From an uncultured Pseudomonadota bacterium (lineage in GTDB: Bacteria > Pseudomonadota > Gammaproteobacteria > Steroidobacterales > Steroidobacteraceae): a stretch of 16,810 nt of DNA. Below are positions 1-6,974 of this stretch, one piece after another. The stretch is taken from positions 1 through 16,810 of the forward strand of contig CAITAM010000010.1 in the NCBI GenBank assembly GCA_903890265.1, read 5' to 3'. The notes below the pieces were generated by a model, which saw only the letters and a program-made list of their open reading frames with translations, made no database searches and had not been told where the DNA came from. The first letter of the stretch is position 1; each line of letters starts with the position of its first letter. Both the position numbers and the translations under genes were made by a program.

Positions 1-1
1 C

Positions 2-235
2 ACCATCCTCGCCCGCCGCCTGCGCCACCTGCCAGACCCGCGCGGCGCCGGCGCCACCTTCTCCCTCAGCAACTACATCACCCTCGCCCGCCCCGGCCTG
101 CCCCGCCTCATCCTGCTCGCCGCCTTCATCGACGGCATGTTGCTCATGGGCGCCATTCCCTTCCTCGCCCCCTATATGCGCGAGCAATTCGGCCTCCCCT
201 ACGCCGCCATCGGCGCCGTGCTGGTGCTCGCCGTC
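2..235 (+). other. MFS transporter-like segment with distinct codon usage at the left edge
   Basis: The translation begins TILARRLRHLPDPRG and runs through a hydrophobic stretch (LILLAAFIDGMLLMGAIPFL) followed by APYMREQFGLPYAAIG. This resembles the central loop plus transmembrane helix 7 of drug-type major facilitator transporters. All 12 alanine codons from base 2 to about 232 are GCC, and the next seven are all GCG. Leucine, glycine and threonine codons likewise switch from C-ending to mostly G-ending. The segment therefore looks like a different source joined in frame to the TraD-like ATPase. Whether that is a genuine recombination or a chimeric assembly cannot be told from the sequence. 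Confidence 0.55.
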
Positions 236-1597
236 GTCGCGCTCATCGGCCCCGCGACGCACGGGACGCTGGCGGCGTCGCTGCTGCGGGGCCTGCTGCT
301 CGTCGCGACGGGACTCGCGCTCGGGCTCGGTCCGCGCGACGCGGTCGGGCGGGGCCGCGTCCTGCGCGGTGCGAGGATCGAGGTGGCGGGTGCCGTCGGC
401 CGGCGCCCCGCGGGCGGCGGCGTTACGCTGGCGGGCGTGCCGCTGTCGGCGGCGGACGAGACCAAACACACGAAGCTGATTGGCACGACCGGTACCGGCA
501 AGAGCACCCTCATCGCCGAGCTCCTCGGTGCGGCGCTCGCGCGTGGCGACCGGGCCATCGTCGCCGACCCGGACGGGGGTTACGTGGCCCGCTTCTACCG
601 GCCGGAGCGGGGCGATCGGCTGCTGACGCCCTTCGACCCGCGCGGCGCGAGCTGGGCGCTGTTCGACGAGCTCGCCGAGCCGTTCGACGTCGACGAGCTC
701 GCCCGCGCGCTCGTGCCGGACAGCGGTGGCGCGGCGCGCGAGTGGGCGGCTTACGCCCGTACCTTCGTCGCCGCGGTCATCGCCCAGTTGCGCACGACGG
801 AGTCGCCGAGCCTCGCCGAGCTGTACCGGCTGCTGCTGGTCGCGGAGCACCGCGAACTCGCCCTGCTGCTCGAGGGCACCCCGGCGCAGCCGTTTCTCGA
901 GACCGGGAACGAGCGGATGTTCAGTTCGCTGCGCTCGGTGGCCGCCAATGCCGTGCGCGGACTGGCCTACCTGACCGCTAGCGACGGACCGCCGCTCGCG
1001 GTCCGGCAGTGGGTAAGGACGGGGGAGGGCGTTCTCTTTCTCCCCTACCGGGCCGATCAGGTCGCGGCGCTGCGGGCGCTCATCAGCGCCTGGCTGCGGC
1101 TCGCCATCTTCCAGACCCTGAGCCTGCCGCCGACCACGGCCGCCGATCAGCGGCCGCTGTGGTTTATCGTCGACGAACTGGATGCGCTCGGCGCGATCGA
1201 CGGGCTCGGCGACGCGCTCGCCCGGCTGCGCAAGTTCGGCGGTCGCTGCGTGCTCGGTTTCCAGTCCATCGCGCAGGTCTCATCGACGTACGGCGCCGGT
1301 ATCGCGCACACGCTGGTCGAGAACTGCGGCAACAGCGTGATTCTGCGCTGCTCGGCATCCGAGGGCGGCGGCACGGCCCGCTTTGCCTCGCAGCTCGTCG
1401 GCGAACGCGAGGTGACCGCGTGGCAGATCAGCCATTCCGCCGCCGGCCGGGCGTTTCGCCGCCACACCTCGACCAGCCGCACGCTGCAGCGGCGCACGGA
1501 GAGCGCGCTGCTGCCGGCCGAGATCGAGCAGCTGCCGGACCGGGCGGGGTACCTCAAGCTCGCCTCCGCGCCGGCGTGGGTGCGCGTCGCCTTTTAG
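2..1597 (+). CDS. TraD/VirD4-like coupling ATPase, left-edge partial, fused in frame to a transporter-like segment
   Basis: Seen: the frame is open from base 2 and stops at TAG 1595-1597. From about base 240 the protein looks like the TraD/TrwB/VirD4 family, inner-membrane ATPases that feed DNA to type IV secretion or conjugation machinery. There is one hydrophobic segment (LLRGLLLVATGLALGL), then a Walker A motif GTTGTGKST around 482-508, a Walker B-like LWFIVDELDAL around 1159-1191, and a late ILRCSASEGG segment typical of the TrwB/TraD nucleotide-binding domain. No relaxase, mating-pair or mobilisation gene is nearby, so it is an orphan here. The N-terminus is odd: bases 2-235 encode a different, transporter-like sequence with other codon use, so the natural start is uncertain. 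ATG 137 lies inside the foreign part; GTG 218 and GTG 224 are alternatives. The ATPase family call is firm; the fusion may be an assembly artefact. Confidence 0.8.
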   Translation, partial: TILARRLRHLPDPRGAGATFSLSNYITLARPGLPRLILLAAFIDGMLLMGAIPFLAPYMREQFGLPYAAIGAVLVLAVVALIGPATHGTLAASLLRGLLLVATGLALGLGPRDAVGRGRVLRGARIEVAGAVGRRPAGGGVTLAGVPLSAADETKHTKLIGTTGTGKSTLIAELLGAALARGDRAIVADPDGGYVARFYRPERGDRLLTPFDPRGASWALFDELAEPFDVDELARALVPDSGGAAREWAAYARTFVAAVIAQLRTTESPSLAELYRLLLVAEHRELALLLEGTPAQPFLETGNERMFSSLRSVAANAVRGLAYLTASDGPPLAVRQWVRTGEGVLFLPYRADQVAALRALISAWLRLAIFQTLSLPPTTAADQRPLWFIVDELDALGAIDGLGDALARLRKFGGRCVLGFQSIAQVSSTYGAGIAHTLVENCGNSVILRCSASEGGGTARFASQLVGEREVTAWQISHSAAGRAFRRHTSTSRTLQRRTESALLPAEIEQLPDRAGYLKLASAPAWVRVAF

Positions 1598-2199
1598 GCG
1601 GATTCCGCCGCCGCGAGCCGCCAGACGAGCAGCTGATTGTTGGCCGGCAGACCGATGTCCGCGTGCAGCCGCAGGCCAAGCGGTGCGCCGACCCGGACGA
1701 GGTCGTCGATGTCGCGGATACCGCGGCCGGGATCGACGTCCTTCAGGTCGCGATCGAAGAGGGCGTTGCTCGGGCTCGTGTGCCGGCCGTGGCGCAGGAA
1801 CGGGCCGTAGCAGATGAAGAGGCCGCCGGGCCGCAGATGACCGGCCACCCGCGCAAGGCAGGTCTGCACCGCAGGCCAGTGGATGATGTGCAGGGTATTT
1901 GCGGTCACCACGGCATCCACCGGCGACCCGGGCCAGGGCGTCTGGGCGACGTCGAGCGCGAGCGGCGGCGGCAGGTTGGGCAGCGCCGCCGCCTCGATCC
2001 GCGCGGCCAGCGCCGGCAGGGCACTGGCCTGCTCGGTGGCCTGCCAGCGCAGGTGGGGCAGCGCCGCGGCAAAATGCTCGGCGTGCTGGCCCGTGCCGCT
2101 GCCGACCTCGAGCACGTGGCGCGCCGCCGCGAGGTAGATCCGCAGCTGCGTGAGGATCGGTTCCTTGTTCCGCTCACACGACGAGGAGAAGGCGAGCAT
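1594..2199 (-). CDS. DUF938 family SAM-dependent methyltransferase
   Basis: A 201-residue cytosolic protein with a class I methyltransferase fold. The opening FSSSCERNKEPIL, the SAM-binding motif VLEVGSGTGQHAEHFA near residues 29-44, and later ANTLHIIHW and GGLFICYGPF are the signature of DUF938, the family that includes vertebrate METTL26. The substrate is not established for bacterial members. Length matches the family, about 200 residues. ATG 2199 was chosen because the conserved SCERN motif begins seven residues in; the ribosome binding site is weak. The gene converges on the TraD-like gene, and the two share the bases TTAG at 1594-1597. A perfect TATAAT lies upstream at 2256-2261 on this strand. 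Confidence 0.88.
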   Translation of the reverse strand: MLAFSSSCERNKEPILTQLRIYLAAARHVLEVGSGTGQHAEHFAAALPHLRWQATEQASALPALAARIEAAALPNLPPPLALDVAQTPWPGSPVDAVVTANTLHIIHWPAVQTCLARVAGHLRPGGLFICYGPFLRHGRHTSPSNALFDRDLKDVDPGRGIRDIDDLVRVGAPLGLRLHADIGLPANNQLLVWRLAAAESA

Positions 2200-2255
2200 G
2201 GCAGCACGGGTCCTGTGGGGCGGTCGGCCGAGCGACGCTGCTCGGGAGCTGTGCG

Positions 2256-2261
2256 ATTATA
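2256..2261 (-). promoter_or_regulatory. TATAAT -10 hexamer upstream of the DUF938 gene
   Basis: On the minus strand this reads TATAAT exactly, a rare AT-rich hexamer in this GC-rich DNA, about 57 bases before ATG 2199. No convincing -35 hexamer is found 16-18 bases upstream. The plus strand reads TATAAG one base over, so it could also serve the divergent channel gene. Confidence 0.4.
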
Positions 2262-2313
2262 AGCGTGTCGCGCGGCAGCGGTGCCGCTTCGGTCGCGGCA
2301 GGCCAGGAAGACC

Positions 2314-3291
2314 ATGAGCATCGGCAAGCCCAACGAGTCACGCAGCAGATTGCAGCCGCCGCAGGCGTTCGACCGGGAGGCGGCGGCGCGCTTTCGCCGC
2401 ACCATGCGGCGGATCTATCTCGGTGGCCGCGAGGTCGTGACGCACGGCCTTGAGCGGCAGGTCTGGCAGGACCTCTATCACTACTGCATGACCGTGACCT
2501 GGCCGCGGCTGTTCCTGAGCCTTGGCCTTGCCTTCGTGTCGTTCAACGTCGTGTTCTCGCTGCTGTATTTCGCCGTGCCTGGCTGTATCGCCAACCTGAA
2601 CCCGGCGGGACTCGCCGGCGATTTCTTCTTCAGCGTCGAAACCCTGGCGACGGTCGGCTACGGCGACATGCACCCGCAGACGCTGTACGGGCATACGGTT
2701 GCCGCGATCGAGATCTTCGTCGGCATGATCAGCGTCGCGGTGATGACCGGCGTGATGTTCGCGCGCTTCTCACGCCCCACCGCGCGCTTTCTGTTCGCCA
2801 AGGCCGCCGTCGTGCGGCCCATGGACGGCCGGCGCGTGCTGATGTTCCGTGCCGCCAATGCGCGCCAGAACATCATCATGGAGGCCTCTGCCCAGCTGCG
2901 GCTCATCCGCGACAAGGTGACCAGCGAGGGCTACCGGCTGCGGCGCGTGGAGGACCTGAAGCTCGTGCGCAGCGAGCATCCGCTGTTCGTCCTCGGCTGG
3001 AACCTGATGCACGTGATCGACGAGTCAAGCCCGCTGGCGGGCGAGACCCGGGAGTCCCTGCTCGCCGAGCACGCGATTTTCAACCTCACGCTGAGCGGAA
3101 CCGACGACACGACCGGCCAGGTGCTGATGGCGCGTTCCGCCTACCTCGCCGATGCGATCCACTGGGATCACACCTTCCGCGACATCATCACGACCAACAG
3201 CGAGGGGATCGATTTCTTCGACTACGGCAAGTTCCACGACGTGGAGCCGCTCTACGACAGCGAGATCGCGGTCGAATCTGCGCGCGACTAG
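2314..3291 (+). CDS. KirBac-type inward rectifier potassium channel
   Basis: A 325-residue inner-membrane channel subunit expected to form a tetramer. Seen: an amphipathic N-terminus ending in WQDLYHYCMTVTWPRLF (slide helix region), TM1 around residues 64-88, a pore helix (DFFFSVETLA), the potassium selectivity filter TVGYG at residues 113-117, TM2 around 128-150, and a long C-terminal cytoplasmic domain beginning near VVRPMDGRRVLMFRAANARQ. That last element is characteristic of the Kir immunoglobulin-like domain. Length agrees with KirBac proteins. ATG 2314 is chosen because AGGAAG sits just upstream (2305-2310); GTG 2281 would add 11 non-conserved residues. It converges on the exonuclease gene with a shared CTAG at 3288-3291. 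Confidence 0.92.
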   Translation: MSIGKPNESRSRLQPPQAFDREAAARFRRTMRRIYLGGREVVTHGLERQVWQDLYHYCMTVTWPRLFLSLGLAFVSFNVVFSLLYFAVPGCIANLNPAGLAGDFFFSVETLATVGYGDMHPQTLYGHTVAAIEIFVGMISVAVMTGVMFARFSRPTARFLFAKAAVVRPMDGRRVLMFRAANARQNIIMEASAQLRLIRDKVTSEGYRLRRVEDLKLVRSEHPLFVLGWNLMHVIDESSPLAGETRESLLAEHAIFNLTLSGTDDTTGQVLMARSAYLADAIHWDHTFRDIITTNSEGIDFFDYGKFHDVEPLYDSEIAVESARD

Positions 3292-4211
3292 AGTGCGCGG
3301 CGCTGGATGCTGCCGTCACGGTCCGAGTAGCGGGTGAGTGCGTCGAGGGTCTCGACTTCGATTTCCCGTGACCGGCCGCCGTAGACTTCGGCTTTTAGCC
3401 AGTCCGCCTCGGCTTTCGCCGCGTCCCGCTCGACCGTGACGTGCCAGCAGCGCCGCTCCGGATGCCAGCGGTAGCCGCGTGCGCGCAGCCGGTCCTTGGT
3501 CTCGAACGGCGAGTTCGTCGCCCACAGCCGGTACGACTTCTGACCGGCGCGCTCCATCAGTCGTGCCAGGGCCGGCCGCGGATCGTCCGGCAGCGGGTGG
3601 CGCAGGAGCTCGAGCAGTGCCCGGCAGTCCGCGCCGCCCCGGTGGGCATCGTAAAAAAATCCGTTCCGCCAGCAGAGGTATTCCAGCTTCGCGCTGCCAA
3701 ACCCCGCCTCGCGCCATGGCAGGTCGCTGAACGAACAGACCCACGGCAGGTCGGCGAAGAGCGGCAGGCGCGACTCGAGGAACCGACGGTCGAAGTAGGC
3801 ATTGTGCGCCACGATCAGGCTCACGCCCTCGAGCACGCTTGCGATCCGCGCTTCATCGAGTCGCTGTCCGGCGACCATGGCATCGGTAATGCCGTGGATG
3901 GCGGTGGACGCCGGCGGGATCGGTCGACCCGGATCCTCGAGACCCTCGAACACCTCGGTGACGCGCACGGCGGCGCCGGATTCGGTCAGGGTCTCGACCC
4001 GGAGCATCGCGAGCTCGATGACCTGATCGCTGTCCGCGTCGGTGCCGGTCGTCTCGGTATCGAGGATCACGACACTGGTCACGGGGCCGGTTACCGCAAC
4101 CCCGAAGTCGTCGCGCGGCTGCAGCCGGCGCAGGACGCGAAAATCCGGGTGGCCGGCCAGCAGTTCCGCGGCCTGTTCGACGGCGCTCGGATCGAGGGGT
4201 AACGGCGGCAT
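3288..4211 (-). CDS. DEDDh-type 3'-5' exonuclease (DnaQ-like)
   Basis: A 307-residue protein with an RNase T/DnaQ exonuclease domain at about residues 45-205. Catalytic residues are visible: Exo I DTETTG (D51, E53), Exo II HNAYFDRRF (D141) and Exo III HRGGADC (H190, D195), giving the DEDDh arrangement that binds two metal ions. The family removes nucleotides from 3' ends during proofreading or repair. A C-terminal extension (225-307) carries FETKDRLRARGYRWHPERRCWHV, a small module also seen in other DnaQ-like exonucleases. ATG 4211 fits the protein and a promoter-like element 40 bases upstream; the frame stays open further upstream through the regulator gene, but that part does not resemble the family. 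It is probably a stand-alone enzyme rather than the replicative epsilon subunit. Confidence 0.88.
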   Translation of the reverse strand: MPPLPLDPSAVEQAAELLAGHPDFRVLRRLQPRDDFGVAVTGPVTSVVILDTETTGTDADSDQVIELAMLRVETLTESGAAVRVTEVFEGLEDPGRPIPPASTAIHGITDAMVAGQRLDEARIASVLEGVSLIVAHNAYFDRRFLESRLPLFADLPWVCSFSDLPWREAGFGSAKLEYLCWRNGFFYDAHRGGADCRALLELLRHPLPDDPRPALARLMERAGQKSYRLWATNSPFETKDRLRARGYRWHPERRCWHVTVERDAAKAEADWLKAEVYGGRSREIEVETLDALTRYSDRDGSIQRRAL

Positions 4212-4245
4212 GGGTCGGGCGCGTCCGGTCGCTGTCGGGAGTGGC

Positions 4246-4273
4246 AGTATAGCCCGCGCCGGGGCGGGGTCAG
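4246..4273 (-). promoter_or_regulatory. Candidate sigma-70 promoter for the exonuclease gene
   Basis: On the minus strand CTGACC (4268-4273, four of six matches to TTGACA) is followed after 16 bases by TATACT (4246-4251, five of six matches to TATAAT). It lies in the 58-base gap between the response-regulator stop (4270) and the exonuclease start (4211). It would allow the exonuclease to be transcribed independently of the upstream kinase/regulator genes. Confidence 0.45.
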
Positions 4274-5061
4274 ACGCCGAGATAGCGCAGCACCCGCTCG
4301 CGGTAGCCCGAGGTGCAGACCAGACGGCGGCCACCCCGCAGCACGACGAGCAGCCGGCCACGGAAATTGCGCTCGAAGCCCTCGATGAGGGCGGCACGGA
4401 CGATCGTCGAGCGGTTGAGGCGAAGAAACTCCGCCGGATCGATGCTGTCCTCGACTTCGTTGATCGTGTAGCGCGCGCGCACGCGGCCTCGCGGCAGTCC
4501 AAACCAGACGTAGTTGCGGTCGGCCTCGACCCACTGCAGTTCGGCGACATCGATGACCACGAACCGTTCCTCGTCCTTGGCGACGAATCGTGGCCGGGTC
4601 GGCGGCACCGCCGTCGTCGCCGGGAGCGGTGCGGCTGCCACGGGCAGCGCACCGGCCAGTGACTTCAGCGTCGCGAGCAGCCCCGTCAGGTCCTGTGGCG
4701 CGCGGCTCGCGGCGAGGCGCTGTACGGTCCGCTTCAGGCGTGCGGGGTCGAGCGGCTTCAGGAGATAGTCGACGGCCTCGTTATCGAAGGCACGCAGCGC
4801 GTACTGGCCGTAGGCCGTCACGAAGACAATCTGCGGCGCGGGCTTTGGCAGGCGGGCGAGGAGCTCAAAGCCGTTGCTCCGGCCGAGGCGGATGTCGAGG
4901 AAGACGACCTGCGGCCGCAGGCGCTCGATGACCTCGGCGGCATCGGCTACCGAGCCCGCTTCCCCCACCACGCGCACTTCCTGGAAATCACCGAGCAGGT
5001 CGCGCAGCAGCGCCCGCGCCGGCAGCTCGTCGTCGACGAGTACGGCATCGAGCACCGTCAC
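4270..5061 (-). CDS. LytTR-family response regulator
   Basis: A 263-residue two-component regulator. The receiver domain spans residues 1-120, with acidic pocket D10/D11, phospho-acceptor D56 in VVFLDIRLG, VTAYG, and K102 in LLKPLD. A linker rich in Ala and Pro (136-157) leads to a LytTR DNA-binding domain at about 160-262 (WVEADRNYVWF, LRLNRSTIV). LytTR proteins bind direct repeats in promoters. GTG 5061 is chosen because it forms a GTGA overlap with the kinase stop (5058-5061), implying translational coupling, and because it places VDDE at the usual distance. Longer starts up to 5157 would overlap the kinase gene by about 100 bases. The partner is the LytS-type kinase directly upstream. Confidence 0.92.
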   Translation of the reverse strand: MTVLDAVLVDDELPARALLRDLLGDFQEVRVVGEAGSVADAAEVIERLRPQVVFLDIRLGRSNGFELLARLPKPAPQIVFVTAYGQYALRAFDNEAVDYLLKPLDPARLKRTVQRLAASRAPQDLTGLLATLKSLAGALPVAAAPLPATTAVPPTRPRFVAKDEERFVVIDVAELQWVEADRNYVWFGLPRGRVRARYTINEVEDSIDPAEFLRLNRSTIVRAALIEGFERNFRGRLLVVLRGGRRLVCTSGYRERVLRYLGV

Positions 5062-6245
5062 GGGCCCGCCAGTGCCGGCAGTTCCAGCACGAGCCGCACG
5101 AGGCTCGGGCTCGGCCGCTCCCAGCGCAGCGAGAACGTCCGTGCGTAATGCGTGCAAAGCCGCCGCCAGGTATTGCTGAGGCCGATACCGGGAGACGTGG
5201 CGGGCTCCGGCATGACCGCCTCGGCGTGCACCGTGTTACCGATGGCAATGGTCACGCCGCCACCCGACAGGGCCCTGGCGCAGAGCGTGACATCGACCCG
5301 CGCGGCACCCGACTCGACGCCGTGCAGCGCCGCGTTCTCGATCAGCGGCTGCAGCAGGAACGACGGCACGAGGACCTGGGCGCAGTCTGCCGGTTCGTCG
5401 ATCGCGATGTGCAGCCGGTCCGGGAAGCGCAGCGCGTAGAGCTGCAGGTAACGGGCGGCGATCGAAAACTCCTCGGCCACCGTCGACAGTTCCCGCTCCT
5501 GGTTCAGCGTTTCGCGCAACAGGTCGCCGAGGGCGGCGATCATCGTGATCGCCGTTTGCGGCGCAGGACGGATGGTCGCCGCCACGGCGTTCAGCGTATT
5601 AAAGAGCGCGTGCGGATCCAGCTGGCGCCGCAGCGCCATGCCACGGGCCCGCTCGGCTTCCAGTGCGGTGCGGGCACGGGCCTGCTCGGCGTCGTGGTAG
5701 CGCTTCCAGCCGAGCGCGCCGGCCACGAGCGCGAGGGCGATCAGGTACTGGAAGACGATATCAAGGCCGGTCGTCAGCAGGATCAGCGGCTCGAACACGC
5801 CATCCATCGGGTCCGTGTCGGCCGCCGGGGGGCTGCCGACCCAGCTGCCGAGAATGGCCGGCAGGTCGGTCAGGCGAAAGTCGCCGCTGACGAGAATGAC
5901 GTGCGCCGCGTCGAGCGCGAGCCTCGCGGCCAGGGCGAGGCCGAGCATCAGCGCGAGGTGCCTGACGAGCGCGAGGAGGCGGCCGCGGGTCGGGAAACCG
6001 ATGCGGAAGGCCGCGTAGTGTATGAGGGCCAGCACCGGGATCAGCAGCAGGTACTGCACGCCGTATTGCTGCGGTGTGGCAAGGACCGGCACGTCATGAA
6101 CCGCGAGCAGCGTGCCGCGCACCAGCATCTTGTTGGCAGCCGAGAAGAGCCAGAAGCCGGCGGCGACCACCGCACAGAGGCGCGCGTCGGACAGGCCGAG
6201 CAGCCAGCCCCAGGCACGCTCCGACCGGCTCGCGACCGCCACCAT
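5058..6245 (-). CDS. LytS-type membrane sensor histidine kinase
   Basis: A 395-residue sensor kinase. The first 180 residues hold about four hydrophobic helices (roughly 21-38, 62-80, 93-118, 152-180) with no obvious periplasmic sensor domain. The kinase core is the His_kinase (PF06580) type: QLDPHALFNTLNAV with H212 as the phospho-acceptor, an N-box LLQPLIENAALHG, and a G-box GIGLSNTWRRL. It should phosphorylate the LytTR regulator encoded next, whose start overlaps this stop. ATG 6245 has GGGGAG just upstream. ATG 6377 in the same frame would add 44 low-complexity residues and begin 11 bases after the UrcA-like stop, so it is a real alternative. The frame stays open far upstream as an artefact of GC content. 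The signal sensed is unknown. Confidence 0.88.
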   Translation of the reverse strand: MVAVASRSERAWGWLLGLSDARLCAVVAAGFWLFSAANKMLVRGTLLAVHDVPVLATPQQYGVQYLLLIPVLALIHYAAFRIGFPTRGRLLALVRHLALMLGLALAARLALDAAHVILVSGDFRLTDLPAILGSWVGSPPAADTDPMDGVFEPLILLTTGLDIVFQYLIALALVAGALGWKRYHDAEQARARTALEAERARGMALRRQLDPHALFNTLNAVAATIRPAPQTAITMIAALGDLLRETLNQERELSTVAEEFSIAARYLQLYALRFPDRLHIAIDEPADCAQVLVPSFLLQPLIENAALHGVESGAARVDVTLCARALSGGGVTIAIGNTVHAEAVMPEPATSPGIGLSNTWRRLCTHYARTFSLRWERPSPSLVRLVLELPALAGP

Positions 6246-6388
6246 ACCGCTCCCCGTGCCCGCCGCTGCCGGCCGATCCGCCCACGCTAGCGCCGTGTCC
6301 CCCGCGCTGGCAAGCCGCGCCGGTGCGGCGGGCAGGCCACGAGAGCTTGCCCGCGCACCGGTCAGGGCGGGCGTCATCCGGTCGCGCG

Positions 6389-6754
6389 TCAGCGGCCGTG
6401 GCCCGTGACGGGGTTCGCGGCGACGTAGGACGGCCGGCTCGCCAGCTGCTGCATGGCGCCGTCGACGGCGCTCGCGTAGCACTGCTTGAAGCGCGCCACC
6501 TGCTGCAGATCCCGCGCATCGAAGCGGTCGCAGACCTGGCGCGCGGCAGCGTGGATGGCGGCCTCCACCTTCGCCGTGCCCGAGGCCGAGGCGAGGTCGC
6601 TGGCCGAAAAGATGACGCGCTCGGCCGGGGCCGGCGAGTCGGTCGCGGGCACCGTCACGACGCGCGACGCGTGGGGTGCGGGTTCGGTGGCCGCGGCGTG
6701 GGTGGCCGGGCTCAGCAGGGCAGCAGCGAGCAGGGCAGGGATCGGATTTTTCAT
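6389..6754 (-). CDS. UrcA family exported protein
   Basis: A 121-residue protein with a signal peptide (MKNPIPALLAAALLSPATHA, probable cleavage after an AxA-type site). The mature part matches the UrcA pattern: VIFSASDLASASGTAKVEAAIHAAARQ, then VCDRF and FKQCYASAVDGAM, which carry two cysteines likely to form a disulfide in the periplasm. UrcA-family proteins are small and uncharacterised. ATG 6754 is preceded by GGAG six bases away. It is followed within 11-143 bases by the kinase gene, depending on the kinase start, so urcA-like, kinase and regulator probably share a transcript. A role in the signalling pathway is only inferred from position. Confidence 0.85.
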   Translation of the reverse strand: MKNPIPALLAAALLSPATHAAATEPAPHASRVVTVPATDSPAPAERVIFSASDLASASGTAKVEAAIHAAARQVCDRFDARDLQQVARFKQCYASAVDGAMQQLASRPSYVAANPVTGHGR

Positions 6755-6890
6755 GGCGTACTCCGCAAGGGTGGTTGGTCTTGGCCGTGGCGGCAGGGAC
6801 CTTCCCTGCCGGTACGCGACAGCCTCCGTGGCGGGGCCTGCCGGGACCACCGGCTGGGACCAGTCGTCGAATTCCGGGGACGGCCGGCGC

Positions 6891-6952
6891 GGGGTCGAGG
6901 CCGGCGTCGCGTGCCGGGTCGACCGGCCGCGCCGGGGTCGACGGGCCGTGCC
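6891..6952 (+). repeat. Three imperfect GGGTCGA-headed direct repeats
   Basis: Units begin GGGGTCGAGG at 6891, GGGTCGACCGG at 6916 and GGGGTCGACGGG at 6934, and each ends in a TGCC or GCGCC-like tail. They lie immediately upstream of the transaldolase-like start codon at 6975. They could be regulatory sites or GC-rich drift; no known motif was recognised. Confidence 0.35.
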
Positions 6953-6974
6953 GCGCGTAGCACACTCTCCCGCC

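Noticed and set aside
1009..2262. Long plus-strand frame overlapping the TraD-like and DUF938 genes
   Set aside because: Arg/Ala/Gly-rich sequence without motifs that crosses two well-supported genes in other frames; typical GC-rich shadow.
2281..2313. GTG 2281 as start of the potassium channel
   Set aside because: Adds 11 residues without family similarity, while ATG 2314 has AGGAAG immediately upstream.
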